64,000 nucleotides of DNA from Lentisphaeria bacterium (GCA_016288215.1 JAEEYQ010000031.1:62001-126000); one strand, 5' to 3'; positions 36,662-45,940 are shown, counted from the stretch's first letter. Notes: generated from the sequence alone by a model not told the origin. Translations and numbers: made by a program.

Positions 36662-37303
36662 CTAAAGCTTCAACCCATTGTCATAACGGCACATGACGCT
36701 GTTCGGATCCCAAATGCCGCAATAGCGGAACAGCTCATGGGCCAACAGAATATGCCCCTCCGCATTGGGATGGTAGGAGTCGCTCATCAGATAGCGCCCT
36801 TTGGCGTCGGTGGGCCAGGAGGCATTGAAATCCAAAAGCCCCGCCTGCTGCTCCGCCGCCACTTCGCGCATGGCAGCCACATAGTCCTTGATAATCGCTT
36901 CGCCGGTGGGAATGGTCGTGGTCAGAACCGGATAGCCTTCCAGTTCACGGATTTTGCCGCAGAGCGTCCGAAGCTGGCTTCGGTAATCGTCCAGCGGCTC
37001 ATGCTTGCGGGCGTCGTTGCCACCGACCATGATGAAGCAGACCTGGGGTTTGAAGAAGGCGACGCGGAAGGCAAAATCGTTCAGCACCGCTCGCGCCGTC
37101 ATGCCGCTGCCGAAAGCACTGTTCAAGAATTGGTCCCTTGAACGGCGCATCTCCCAATAGACGCGTTCACGGAACAGTTCCGTGAAGTCGCGATAACCGA
37201 AGGTATGGAAGGCGCCGCTGATGATGCTGGCCCCCGTGAACAGCCACCGCACCGGCGTCTGTTTTTCCTTCAGCATTTTTTCGAGGATCGGATTGACTTC
37301 CAT
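36662..37303 (-). CDS. SGNH-hydrolase paralog, third gene of a tandem triplet
   Basis: A 213-aa SGNH-like protein without signal peptide. Block I is FTGASIISG (Ser nucleophile), block III MVGGNDARK, and block V SDSYHPNAEGH. The characteristic HTFGYRDFTELFRERVYWEMRR region and the C-terminal FRYCGIWDPNS are shared with the two neighbours upstream, but this copy is the most diverged at the end (CRYDNGLKL). The ATG at 37303 has GGAGGAG upstream and overlaps neither neighbour's start. Probably a carbohydrate esterase acting inside the cell. Confidence 0.85.
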   Translation of the reverse strand: MEVNPILEKMLKEKQTPVRWLFTGASIISGAFHTFGYRDFTELFRERVYWEMRRSRDQFLNSAFGSGMTARAVLNDFAFRVAFFKPQVCFIMVGGNDARKHEPLDDYRSQLRTLCGKIRELEGYPVLTTTIPTGEAIIKDYVAAMREVAAEQQAGLLDFNASWPTDAKGRYLMSDSYHPNAEGHILLAHELFRYCGIWDPNSVMCRYDNGLKL

Positions 37304-37320
37304 GGCTGTCTCCTCCAACG

Positions 37321-37980
37321 TCAAAGGCCAAGGCCGCAGTCCAGGCGGCAAATGGTGCTGTTGTCGTCCCAGATGCCCATGTAGCGGAACATGTCATGGG
37401 CGATCTTCAGATGGCCGTAGGCGTTGGGATGCAGGGAGTCGCTCATCAGATAGGGCAGCCGCGTGTCATTCTCCCAAATGGAATAGTTGTCCAGAATGCC
37501 CGTTCCCTTTTCAGCGGCGACTTGGCAGGAGGCCATGGCGAACTCCTTGTTGGGAAAACCCGCGCCGCCCCATGCAGGCAACCCGTTCATTAGCACGAGG
37601 TAACAGCCAATCTCCTGAAACATGTCCGCCAGTTTCCGCATGTTCTCCGTGAAGGTCTCCAGCGGCACTTTGGACATGGCGTCGTTGGCGCCAAGCAGCA
37701 GAAACGCCACATGGGGCTTGAAGAGGGCGACGCGTTCCGGAAACTCCCGGATGACCCGCGCCGTCACCATGCCGCCGCCAAAGGCGCTGTTGACGACCAC
37801 ATCGCTGACGCGGCGGCACTCCCACACGACCCGCTCGCGGAAGAGCCCGCTGAAGTTCAGCTTGCCGAAGGTGTGGTAACAGCCGTCGATGATGCTGTTG
37901 CCCACGAAGAGCCAGCGCTTGCCGTCGTTCTTGTCCTCAAGAACCATTTTCTGCAGTTTTTCATTTACCTTGATTTCCAT
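37321..37980 (-). CDS. SGNH-hydrolase paralog, second gene of a tandem triplet
   Basis: A 219-aa SGNH-like protein, no signal peptide. Block I is FVGNSIIDG, block III LLGANDAMS, block V SDSLHPNAYGH. It shares CYHTFGKLNFSGLFRERVVW with its neighbours and ends FRYMGIWDDNSTICRLDCGL plus GL, nearly the same ending as the gene upstream at 38011. The ATG at 37980 follows GGGAG by about 10 bases; its stop lies 17 bases before the next start. The likely role is deacetylation or ester cleavage. Confidence 0.85.
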   Translation of the reverse strand: MEIKVNEKLQKMVLEDKNDGKRWLFVGNSIIDGCYHTFGKLNFSGLFRERVVWECRRVSDVVVNSAFGGGMVTARVIREFPERVALFKPHVAFLLLGANDAMSKVPLETFTENMRKLADMFQEIGCYLVLMNGLPAWGGAGFPNKEFAMASCQVAAEKGTGILDNYSIWENDTRLPYLMSDSLHPNAYGHLKIAHDMFRYMGIWDDNSTICRLDCGLGL

Positions 37981-38010
37981 ATACTTGACTCCCAGTTACA
38001 TGTGATAATT

Positions 38011-38661
38011 TTACAGCCCAAGCCCGCAGTCCAGACGGCAAACCGTGCTGTTGTCTTTGTCAAAGATGCCCATGTAACGGAAGAGGTCATGGGCAATTTT
38101 GAGATATCCCTCCGGTGTGGCATGCCCCAAACCATCGCTGGTGAGGTAGACCCGACCCGGATGCTCCATCCACAGCGAAAAGATGTCCAGCAGGCCGGTC
38201 TCCTTTTCCGCGGCGACTTTTTTCATGGCCTCCACGTACTGCGGCAGCGGGCGGTTCACGCCATACATCGGCGGCGGCGTGCAATACACCACGTAGCATC
38301 CGATGGCCTTGAAGCGGTCCGCCAAGGCCCGCAGTCCATCCATGTACGCATTCACGCCATCCGGCCCGGCGGCGCAGTCGTTTGTGCCATCCATAATAAA
38401 GGCGGCGTGCGGCTTAAAAGGCTCAGCGCGGAACGCAAAGTCATTGAGCAGGTTTCCGACCCGGAAGCCGCTGTATGCGCTGTTGAGGACCAGATCCTGC
38501 GAACGGCGCAATTCCCACACAATCCGCTCGCGGAAATGCTCCGCCCAGTCCCGCATGCCAAATGTGTGGTAGACGCCGGAGGCAATGCTGTCGCCATAGA
38601 ACAGCCACCGCACCCCCGTGGACACCTTTGTCAATTCATTCAAAATCGAATTCACATCCAT
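38011..38661 (-). CDS. SGNH-hydrolase paralog, first gene of a tandem triplet
   Basis: A 216-aa SGNH-like protein, no signal peptide. Block I is FYGDSIASG, block III MDGTNDCAAG. Block V is altered: TSDGLGHATPEGYLK replaces the usual DSxHPN, with one extra residue between Asp and His, so the catalytic pair may be shifted. The C-terminus FRYMGIFDKDNSTVCRLDCG plus LGL is nearly identical to its neighbour. The ATG at 38661 is preferred to an upstream TTG at 38673. Confidence 0.82.
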   Translation of the reverse strand: MDVNSILNELTKVSTGVRWLFYGDSIASGVYHTFGMRDWAEHFRERIVWELRRSQDLVLNSAYSGFRVGNLLNDFAFRAEPFKPHAAFIMDGTNDCAAGPDGVNAYMDGLRALADRFKAIGCYVVYCTPPPMYGVNRPLPQYVEAMKKVAAEKETGLLDIFSLWMEHPGRVYLTSDGLGHATPEGYLKIAHDLFRYMGIFDKDNSTVCRLDCGLGL

Positions 38662-38730
38662 TCGTTTCACCAATTACATCACAAGTTATTGAATATCAAT
38701 GACTTATAAATACTCTTCCACACGCTTGCC

Positions 38731-41163
38731 TCATCGACGGGAAAGGGCGCAGATAGCCTCCGCAATCCGCTTCCGCCAAGCCTCCAGCTTGGTGAAGTCC
38801 GTCTCCCATTTGGTGGCCTTCCATCTGACTTTGTCCTTCTCCGCCTCATAGACGGGAGCGATGGCGTCGCAGGCCTCCTGAATCAGCTGGAGGGCGGCCT
38901 TGCCCTCCGGCTGGTCACCATGCTTTTTGGCCAAGTCGTTGAGGAGATAGAGGTACTCGTAGTCATCCAGCGCATCCCGTGCCATCGCAAGTCGTTGGGA
39001 CGGAATGGGATGGCGCTTTTCATCCGGATAGACCATCGTGCCGGAGCCGCAGATGACCCGCCCGTTGGGATAGTCATAGCGGGGCACCTGCATGTGCATG
39101 GGACTGTCCCACTTGTAGGTGATGTTCCAATAGAGCAGCCCCGTGATGCCGTATTTCCATTGGATGAAGCCCAGGACCCGACTGTCCATGTACGTGCGGT
39201 CCAAGATGAAATGCCAATTGGGATACCATTCCAGCTTCTGGCCGGCGGCGACGGCCTCCTTCAGCTTGTCGACGACGAACATGCCCAGGCACCAGATGTC
39301 AATCTCCGACGGCTCCATTTCGGTCATCGGCCATTTGGTCACCATGATTTTCAGGTCGGGCACGGTCTCCCGAATCAGGTGGGAGAAGTCCGCACAGAGG
39401 GCGAAATCGCCTTTCGACCACGGCTCGTCCACCAATGCGATGCGCATGTATTTCATCCAGCCCTTCTCCCGCAGGTGGGCGGCCATCTTGCGCAGATAGG
39501 CGCCGAAGACCTTCTTGAACTCCTCTGACAGCTTGCCCTCCTCGCTGGAGATGGGAATCCCGAACCATTTGTCCTTCACCGCATTGGCCGCCTTCGGCAT
39601 GCGATAGAAGTTCCACGCGGGGAAATAGAACAAGGTAAAGCCATGCTTCAGAGCCAGTTCCACATCTTTGTCATAGGCGTCCGTGTTGAACTGCGGCTCG
39701 CCGTTTTCGTCCACTTTCACGGTCACATCGACGAACAGCGGCGCCATGGTGGCATGGTACCTCTCGCAGAAGGCATAGGTCGCCTCATGGTCATCGCCCC
39801 CCATAAAGGCGGGCTGGACCACGGCCGTGTTGTCGGTGTGGGTGATTTGGGGCAGCTGGAAATCCCACACTTCCACCTCAATGGGAAGCACTTGGCTGAA
39901 GCCGCCGTCCGCCGTGATCCGCAGACTGCCGCGGTAGCGGCCGGGAGCCGAGTCCGCCGTGCTGCTGACGGTCAGCCACGCCGCGCGGCTTTCCTGCTCG
40001 GGAATCTCCTCCCATGGCTGGAAGAGCGTCAGCTTGTCTGGATAGTGGCCGGGCTTCGCGTCGTTGGGCTTGTCAAACTGCGTGGCGGCCTCCCCAAAGA
40101 CCAAGCCATCCATGCGTCCCGTGATGCTGGTGCGGACCACGGACACATAGTCCACTCGCCGCAGCTCCGTCTCCAACGTCTGTCCGTCTTTCGTAAGTTG
40201 CGTATCCACAGCAACTTGCACATTTTTCAGCGGCTGCTTTGCGGAAATGACCAGCTGGAAGGACTCCGACTCGTTGCGGGCCAGCCAGGCGACCGGACTT
40301 TCATCCGTTCCCGTCACCTCGGGCATGTCCCCCTTGAAGGTCTTGTCGATGGCGGAGCGGGTCCAGGCGACCAGACTCTCCGACTGGAAGCGGGCGGCGG
40401 TCTTCACCACACTCCCCAGTTTTGGGAATCTAACCGAAAAGGGACCGTCCACGATTTCAAGATGGCGTCCATTGCCGGAGGAGTCCTTTCCAAGCTGCTC
40501 CGCGTCATCCATAAGATACAGGGCCTTAGCGCCTTCCGCAAATTGACCGTCCTTCACGGCGGCCACTTCCGCCGCCGTCAGCGGCCGCTCGTAGATGACC
40601 AGGTCATCCATCTCGAAAACCTGGCTGGTGGCGCCGGAAGCCACGCCGATCCGACCAGAGCTCTTGTCGCCGCAGAAGGGTTTTCCCTTCATGTTGGGAT
40701 AGCGTTCCCAAAAATCGTCCTGAGCGACGTTTTTGCCGTCCACATAGAGAGTGGAGATGCCCGTGGCTCCGTCATAGGTCAGGGCCAGGTGGAACCACGT
40801 CTTCAGCGGCAATCTGTAACCTGTTGGCGCCCAAAGCAGATGATAGTCGGCGACAATGCTGGTTTCACCGTTCAACGTGAAGTACATGCCGGCGTCGATT
40901 CCCTTTGTGCGCTTCATGACGCAAAGGGGGCCAATCCCCTGCACCAAAATCCCCTCATGGAACCATTCGTTGGTCTTGACCCAGAAGGCCACCGTCACCC
41001 CTTTGGTGAAGTCAAAGGCGCCTTCGGCCTTCTCCCGCAAATAGAAGTTCTTGGGATCGATGTTGCAGGCCATGCCATGGACCCCCGGCGTCTGAGCCGA
41101 CTCCGCAAACGCCATGACCCCACTGACCGCACATGCCATGAATAATGTGGACAGCAATTTCAC
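38731..41163 (-). CDS. secreted LamG-domain and DUF4091 glycoside hydrolase-like protein
   Basis: An 810-aa exported protein. It starts at a GTG (41163) preceded by AAAGG; the next ATG would cut the signal peptide (LLSTLFMACAVSGVMAFA). Residues about 40-215 form a LamG/concanavalin-like domain (GVTVAFWVKTNEWF, FHLALTYDGATGISTLYVDG, EMDDLVIYERPLTAAEV). A beta-rich part follows, and then a TIM-barrel-like region with IALVDEPWSKGDF (candidate catalytic Glu), IDIWCLGMFVV and GLLYWNITYKWDSP. The end, PIPSQRLAMARDALDDYEYL (20 residues), is a DUF4091 hallmark. It probably acts on a host or plant glycan, with LamG as a possible binding module. Confidence 0.8.
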   Translation of the reverse strand: MKLLSTLFMACAVSGVMAFAESAQTPGVHGMACNIDPKNFYLREKAEGAFDFTKGVTVAFWVKTNEWFHEGILVQGIGPLCVMKRTKGIDAGMYFTLNGETSIVADYHLLWAPTGYRLPLKTWFHLALTYDGATGISTLYVDGKNVAQDDFWERYPNMKGKPFCGDKSSGRIGVASGATSQVFEMDDLVIYERPLTAAEVAAVKDGQFAEGAKALYLMDDAEQLGKDSSGNGRHLEIVDGPFSVRFPKLGSVVKTAARFQSESLVAWTRSAIDKTFKGDMPEVTGTDESPVAWLARNESESFQLVISAKQPLKNVQVAVDTQLTKDGQTLETELRRVDYVSVVRTSITGRMDGLVFGEAATQFDKPNDAKPGHYPDKLTLFQPWEEIPEQESRAAWLTVSSTADSAPGRYRGSLRITADGGFSQVLPIEVEVWDFQLPQITHTDNTAVVQPAFMGGDDHEATYAFCERYHATMAPLFVDVTVKVDENGEPQFNTDAYDKDVELALKHGFTLFYFPAWNFYRMPKAANAVKDKWFGIPISSEEGKLSEEFKKVFGAYLRKMAAHLREKGWMKYMRIALVDEPWSKGDFALCADFSHLIRETVPDLKIMVTKWPMTEMEPSEIDIWCLGMFVVDKLKEAVAAGQKLEWYPNWHFILDRTYMDSRVLGFIQWKYGITGLLYWNITYKWDSPMHMQVPRYDYPNGRVICGSGTMVYPDEKRHPIPSQRLAMARDALDDYEYLYLLNDLAKKHGDQPEGKAALQLIQEACDAIAPVYEAEKDKVRWKATKWETDFTKLEAWRKRIAEAICALSRR

Positions 41164-41190
41164 CTTTGACCGCCTTTCATCTGTCGATTT

Positions 41191-41214
41191 CTTATACCAT
41201 ATATATAATAGGAA
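41191..41214. promoter_or_regulatory. shared AT-rich element upstream of the LamG hydrolase gene
   Basis: The plus strand reads CTTATACCATATATATAATA then GGAA, and contains the 13-mer TACCATATATATA (41195-41207). On the minus strand, the sense of the downstream gene, it reads TTCCTATTATATATATGGTA, which could supply a TATTAT -10 region about 35-45 bases before the GTG start. Confidence 0.35.
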
Positions 41215-41259
41215 TATATAGAACCAAAGCGGAGGCCATGCCAGCCGCCGTCTGTTTTC

Positions 41260-43746
41260 TCAAGGGGCGTTTTCTCCCGTCAGCAGCTCCTGAATGTCTT
41301 GGTCTCCGCTGGCCTCCGCCGCCCAGGCGGGATAGCGCTTCTCCAGTTCCTGCCACGACATGCGCGCGTCGTTCGGCCGCCCCATGGCCATGAAGATTCG
41401 CACGGAGAGCAGCAGGGTCTTGGGGGAATACACATCGTCCTCCATCAGCACGAAGCAGCGGGTCGCATAGGAAAGAGCCTCTTTCGGATTGTCCTTGTGC
41501 AGGATGTTCGCCAAAACCCAAAGAGCCCGTGCCGTGTCCCGTCCCCCGCCGTCCGACTCCTTCAGCGCCTTCTCCGCGTTGCGGAGCGCCAAATCCGTCT
41601 TGCCAATCTGCATCTGCACTTCCGCCAGCTGGGAGAAGATTTCGGCGGCTCCAATGACCTTCCGCAATTCCTCCTGCTGCTTTTCGGCGGTCAATTCCAT
41701 CAGCAGGGCCTCCGCCTCTCCATAGGCGCCGCGGGCTCCAAGGGCCTGGGCCAGCCGGATGGTCGCGCGGAAACGCGCCTGCGGCGTCTCCCCCTTCTCC
41801 CGCAACAGCCGCCAAAGCTTCTCCGCCCGCTGTGGCTCGCTGATGGCGTTCAGCGTCTCTCCCAATTGCAGCAACACATTGCCGCTGACCAAGCTAAGAA
41901 TCTTCTCCGGCGGCGATTGTAGAATATGGTCAAAGATGGCCACCGCCTCCTTGTTCGCCCCTTTCTTCAGCAGCATGCGCCCCAACATCCCCTCCAACTG
42001 CAATTTCAGGTCATCGGAAAGGCCGGACACCGTCAACGTCTGCCGCAAACAGTCAATGGCCTCGTCCAGCTGGTTCAATTGGAATAGATAGACGGATTTC
42101 TTCAGCCGGACTTTGGCCAGCTCCTCTCCCGTGCACAATTTCTCCAGCTCGACGGCGTAGTCGCAGGCTTTGGCGAAATTGCTCTCTGAGGCGAAGAGTT
42201 CCATGAGCTGGATGGTGGCCTCCTTCACGGCGGAGGTGTCGTTGCGGAAACGTCCCAACACGGTCTCATAGTCCGCCTTGGCCTCGTCCACATGACCTGC
42301 CTGACATTCGCCGGCGGCGGCCAACATGCAGTACCGCGCGGCGTCCTTCACGTCGGGCAGCTTCACCAGATTCCGCCACACCGCGGACATTTCGTGCCAC
42401 CGCTCCTGCCGCTGCAGTAACTCCGCCAGACAGGTGGACGCGAAGACGAAATTCTCCACGTCCCCATGAAAGAAGTCCACCGCGCCCTGAAAGGCCTTCT
42501 CCGCCTCCGGCAGCCGCTTCAGCTCCATGTTCGCCTTGCCCAGCCAGATACAGACATGCCCCTTCTCCTGCGCTTTGGGATAGGCGGCAATGAAGGACTC
42601 CGCCATTTCCGGCACCGCCTCGAACTGGCGACTGGCGAAAAGGCATTGGATGCTGTAGACATGGGCCAACCGACGCATATCCTCCCCCGTCTCCGGATTG
42701 TCCATGACCTTGCGGTAGAAAGGCACGGCATCCCCATGGCGGCCCGCCTCCTGAAGGCACCGCGCCTCCTTGAAGGCGAAATCATACCCCGTCTCATCGC
42801 CGTAGCGACGGCGCCATTCCACGAGCAGCTCCAAGGCGCGGGCGTGATTTGACGCATTGTAGTTCAGCTCAATCCGACGTTTCCGCGCCTCCTTGTTGAA
42901 CTTGCCATCCGGATACAGAGCCACATAGCGGTCAAAGGCCTCCAGCGCCTCCGGATACTGCTTTCGGGCCAACTGGTTCTCCCCCGCCAGATACCACGCG
43001 TACTCCCGTATCGCCTCCGGAACCTGCTCCTCCACGCACAGCCGCTGCAGATACATCGCCGCTTCATCATAATGGGCACTCCGTTCATAGGCGCTGGCCA
43101 GACGGTAGGCGGCGTTGACGCGGAAGATATACGCCCCGTCAAAGGGCTTCTCCGCCAATTTGCGGAAGCATTCCAGCGCCTCGGCCGGCTTCCGCAGGGA
43201 AAGCAGACATTCCCCCAAATAGTAGGTCGCCTGTTCCTGACGCCTCACATCCGCAGAGGCGGTCAGGGTCTTATAGCACTCCGCCGCCTTCTCCATCAGC
43301 TTCGCCTCAAAGAAGGTATTTGCCTCCAGCAGACGGATTTCGTCCAATTTCTCATAGTTGGGGTACTTGTTTTTGAACGTGTCGATGGCCTGCAGCATCT
43401 CCGGCTTCTTCCCCTGCTCCCGATAGCAGTCCAAAAGCAGCAGCTCAATCTGCTGAATCCTGCGGTCTCCGGGGAACTTCTTCAGAAACAGCTCCAGCTG
43501 AGGCTCCGCCAAATCATAGAAACGGCGGTTATACAGTCCCACGGCATGGGCATACAGAGCCTGAGGGTCGGCAAGCTGCTCCTGCGCCCCCGCGACCATC
43601 GTATTCTCCTGAGGCGCAACGGATTGTGTAACTCTTTGTCCCCCAGCATTTTGCGTGTTCTCCTGGGCGTTGGCCACCATGGCCAGCAGCCCTGCCGACA
43701 CCGCCAACGCTCTCCCTTGCCTGAATATGTCATGCCATTTCGCCAT
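41260..43746 (-). CDS. exported TPR-repeat protein
   Basis: An 828-aa protein with a signal peptide (GRALAVSAGLLAMVANA) from the ATG at 43746. After a short Gln/Asn-rich linker, nearly the whole chain is helical tetratricopeptide-like repeats, for example YAHAVGLYNRRFYDLAEPQL, PEALEAFDRYVALYPDGKF and ECQAGHVDEAKADYETVLGR. The first part resembles YbgF/CpoB- and BamD-like outer-membrane-associated TPR proteins. A role in envelope assembly or in concert with ExbB/ExbD-type motors is possible, but the nearest exb genes are 2.5 kb away and not in the same transcription unit. Confidence 0.8.
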   Translation of the reverse strand: MAKWHDIFRQGRALAVSAGLLAMVANAQENTQNAGGQRVTQSVAPQENTMVAGAQEQLADPQALYAHAVGLYNRRFYDLAEPQLELFLKKFPGDRRIQQIELLLLDCYREQGKKPEMLQAIDTFKNKYPNYEKLDEIRLLEANTFFEAKLMEKAAECYKTLTASADVRRQEQATYYLGECLLSLRKPAEALECFRKLAEKPFDGAYIFRVNAAYRLASAYERSAHYDEAAMYLQRLCVEEQVPEAIREYAWYLAGENQLARKQYPEALEAFDRYVALYPDGKFNKEARKRRIELNYNASNHARALELLVEWRRRYGDETGYDFAFKEARCLQEAGRHGDAVPFYRKVMDNPETGEDMRRLAHVYSIQCLFASRQFEAVPEMAESFIAAYPKAQEKGHVCIWLGKANMELKRLPEAEKAFQGAVDFFHGDVENFVFASTCLAELLQRQERWHEMSAVWRNLVKLPDVKDAARYCMLAAAGECQAGHVDEAKADYETVLGRFRNDTSAVKEATIQLMELFASESNFAKACDYAVELEKLCTGEELAKVRLKKSVYLFQLNQLDEAIDCLRQTLTVSGLSDDLKLQLEGMLGRMLLKKGANKEAVAIFDHILQSPPEKILSLVSGNVLLQLGETLNAISEPQRAEKLWRLLREKGETPQARFRATIRLAQALGARGAYGEAEALLMELTAEKQQEELRKVIGAAEIFSQLAEVQMQIGKTDLALRNAEKALKESDGGGRDTARALWVLANILHKDNPKEALSYATRCFVLMEDDVYSPKTLLLSVRIFMAMGRPNDARMSWQELEKRYPAWAAEASGDQDIQELLTGENAP

Positions 43747-43903
43747 GATCAGCCATCTGCCTGTTGTTAGGGTTCGTGTCCTCTGCCTCAATTCCCATCC
43801 GCGTCACCCATGGAAAAATTAGCACGATTTTCCTGTTTTTCAACTCAACGAACAAGAGGCAAGGGAAATTTGCCCACTCCCCTTGCATTCCCCCCGCCTC
43901 TTG

Positions 43904-44050
43904 TCACTTTTCACTCTTCACTTTTCACTTTTCACTTTTCACTTTTCACTCTTCACTCTTCACTTTTCACTTTTCACTTTTCACTCTTCACTCTTCACTC
44001 TTCACTTTTCACTCTTCACTTTTCACTCTTCACTCTTCAATCTTCACTTT
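43904..44050. repeat. heptanucleotide tandem repeat, TCACTTT/TCACTCT, 21 units
   Basis: Twenty-one 7-mers follow each other without a register change; almost all are TCACTTT or TCACTCT, with one TCAATCT near the end. This is the longest of several 7-nt-period arrays in this window. Confidence 0.95.
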
Positions 44051-44065
44051 TCACCTCCACGCCCC

Positions 44066-44086
44066 ACGTCCCGCGTCCCACGTCCC
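44066..44086. repeat. short heptanucleotide repeat, ACGTCCC/GCGTCCC
   Basis: ACGTCCC, GCGTCCC, ACGTCCC in register, then GCGGGAC. It is the reverse complement of the NYGGGAC type at 21677-21721. A further array, GCTAATT, ACGAATT, GCCAATT, lies at 44182-44202. Confidence 0.8.
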
Positions 44087-44216
44087 GCGGGACGGAAAAA
44101 CGATGGTGCCTATGGGGCATTTCCTCTGATGCGCACTATATTAGAATTGGTTTCCTCAGGACAAATAAACCAAGACAAATCGCTAATTACGAATTGCCAA
44201 TTACTTAGGAGATGCC

Positions 44217-45938
44217 ATGACATACGGACGGGATCCGAACAAAAAGCCGCTTCTGGTCGCCACTACCATTGACTATCTGGACTACGTGTGGATTTACGAG
44301 GGGACGGAGGATCATTATCCGCTGGAGGAGTACGAAAAGGTCATCCGGGAGCTCGGGGAAAACGGCATCGGGAAGATTTATTTGCGTGTAAATGTCTGCG
44401 GAAGAACGCATTATCCATCGACTGTAACCGAACGGTATGGCGAGAATGGCGGCATCCACTGGGGGGCCGAAACCGAAGCGGAGCGGCTGGTGGAAAGCTA
44501 TCGCCATTACGACCCCTGCACGGAGACCATCCGATTGGGGCATCAATACGGCATGGAAGTCTGGGCATGGGAAAGTCTCTTCGACGATGCGGCCAACGTC
44601 GTTGCCGAGCCCACGAACCCCCGCTACAAAGAAGCGTATAAACGTCTACGCGGCATGCCTTTGCTGGATCCGTGGTATCTGGACAACTGGGACGCCTGGG
44701 CCCTTGAGGACTCCTCCGACCTCATCTCCGAAGAGCAGGCGGCGGCGATGACGGCATCGGCGGAGGGAAAGACCATCGGTAAAATCGTCATGGTCAACCC
44801 CGAAGAGACCTTCCGGCTCAGCCCGTCCATTCTTGTAAATCACGATAATCTGCGGATTTACGTCAGCGATGACAATGTGACGTTCCGCCTCTATGATGAA
44901 CCCTTCGCACTGACGGCCGATGATGTGGATGGGAAGCACCACCGTCTGGTCCTCTCGGACTTGAAAATCACGTCCAAATACGTGAAGCTGTGCTGTTTGG
45001 ACCATGACCGAGATGATGGTTCCATGGTCATCGACCAATACCATGGTCATCATGACATCTATGACCTGGAGGGCAGTCCCCTGCCCTCCGCCTGGACGTG
45101 GGGAGATGGCGATCTTGAGTATAACCCATTGGATTTCAATAGGATACAGAATCGCGCCACATGGGATAGCCGAAAACTCCATGTGGGATTCATGCGGGGC
45201 GTCGTCTGCACCATGCCCCCCGAATACCACAAAGGGCTGGCGGAATTCTGCGTGCCGAAGACCATGGAGCACAAGGTGGCCCGTTTCGCCGAACTGGCGA
45301 AATATCCCTTTGACGGCTTCAACTTCAATCTCCGAAGCCACAACTGGAGCTATTTCGGCAAAAACGAACGCTATGGATTCAATCCGGAGGTGGTGGCCCG
45401 TTTCGAGGCCCGCTTCGGCCGCCCCTTCCGCCATACGTCGCAGGATGTGGAAGGGCTCTTTCAGGTTCGCGGAGAGGCCATTGCGGAGTTCTTCAGGCGC
45501 TGCAAAGCCGAAACCGACGGCCGCCCCATCTATTTGGGCGGACTCCTGCCCCTTGAAATGAAGGACGATCCGAACTTCTGGATGCCCTACGGTCCCATCC
45601 CATGGCTCTACAAACAGTATTTCGCCGACGGCTCCATCGATGGTGTCATCATGGCGGCGGCCGGCGGCTACGGGTTCCATGGCGGGGACTTCTCCAGCTT
45701 CTTCACGCCGGAGATCACCGGCGGCAAAACCATCAAACTGGGTACCTTCCGCGAAATGATGTGCCGACCGGACAACTATGACTTCGCCGCCGACATGGAG
45801 GCCCTGCTGAACAGCAACTTAGACGAAGTTGAACTGTATGAGTCCATGATTCTGACGAAGAACCCGAAATCCTTTGACTTCATCCGCGGGACGGCAAAGC
45901 CCGGAGAGAAACTGGTCTTCGCATGGAGTCACATGTGA
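44217..45938 (+). CDS. cytosolic glycoside hydrolase-like protein, paralog of the protein at 19744
   Basis: A 573-aa protein that shares block order and motifs with the exported protein at 19744-21525: ATTIDYLDYVW, KIYLRVNVCGRTHYP, DPCTETIRLGHQYGMEVWAW (20 residues), a central LRIYVSDDNVTFRLYDEPF module, KYPFDGFNFNLRSHNWSYF and VELYESMILTKNP. It lacks a signal peptide: it starts MTYGRDPNKKPLLVATT directly after TTAGGAG, so it probably acts on imported oligosaccharides. The family is not one I can name. Confidence 0.7.
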   Translation: MTYGRDPNKKPLLVATTIDYLDYVWIYEGTEDHYPLEEYEKVIRELGENGIGKIYLRVNVCGRTHYPSTVTERYGENGGIHWGAETEAERLVESYRHYDPCTETIRLGHQYGMEVWAWESLFDDAANVVAEPTNPRYKEAYKRLRGMPLLDPWYLDNWDAWALEDSSDLISEEQAAAMTASAEGKTIGKIVMVNPEETFRLSPSILVNHDNLRIYVSDDNVTFRLYDEPFALTADDVDGKHHRLVLSDLKITSKYVKLCCLDHDRDDGSMVIDQYHGHHDIYDLEGSPLPSAWTWGDGDLEYNPLDFNRIQNRATWDSRKLHVGFMRGVVCTMPPEYHKGLAEFCVPKTMEHKVARFAELAKYPFDGFNFNLRSHNWSYFGKNERYGFNPEVVARFEARFGRPFRHTSQDVEGLFQVRGEAIAEFFRRCKAETDGRPIYLGGLLPLEMKDDPNFWMPYGPIPWLYKQYFADGSIDGVIMAAAGGYGFHGGDFSSFFTPEITGGKTIKLGTFREMMCRPDNYDFAADMEALLNSNLDEVELYESMILTKNPKSFDFIRGTAKPGEKLVFAWSHM

Positions 45939-45940
45939 AT

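Larger units (their letters stand above)
43747..44216. other. gene-free stretch dominated by heptad repeats
   Basis: It lies between divergent genes and contains the arrays at 43904-44050, 44066-44086 and 44182-44202. Open frames here are Phe/Ser/His/Thr-rich translations of the repeat and are not genes. The start of the hydrolase at 44217 has TTAGGAG upstream. Confidence 0.8.

Noticed and set aside
43616..43680. Resemblance between a stretch in the TPR gene and one in the epimerase gene near 48715-48735
   Set aside because: The shared AGGQ-x-VT words are short, and the epimerase stretch fits its family's normal sequence, so an inserted mobile peptide element is not supported.
43764..44272. 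Phe/Ser/His/Thr-rich open frames over the heptad repeats
   Set aside because: They are translations of the 7-nt repeat in each frame (7 is not a multiple of 3) and lack any conserved feature.
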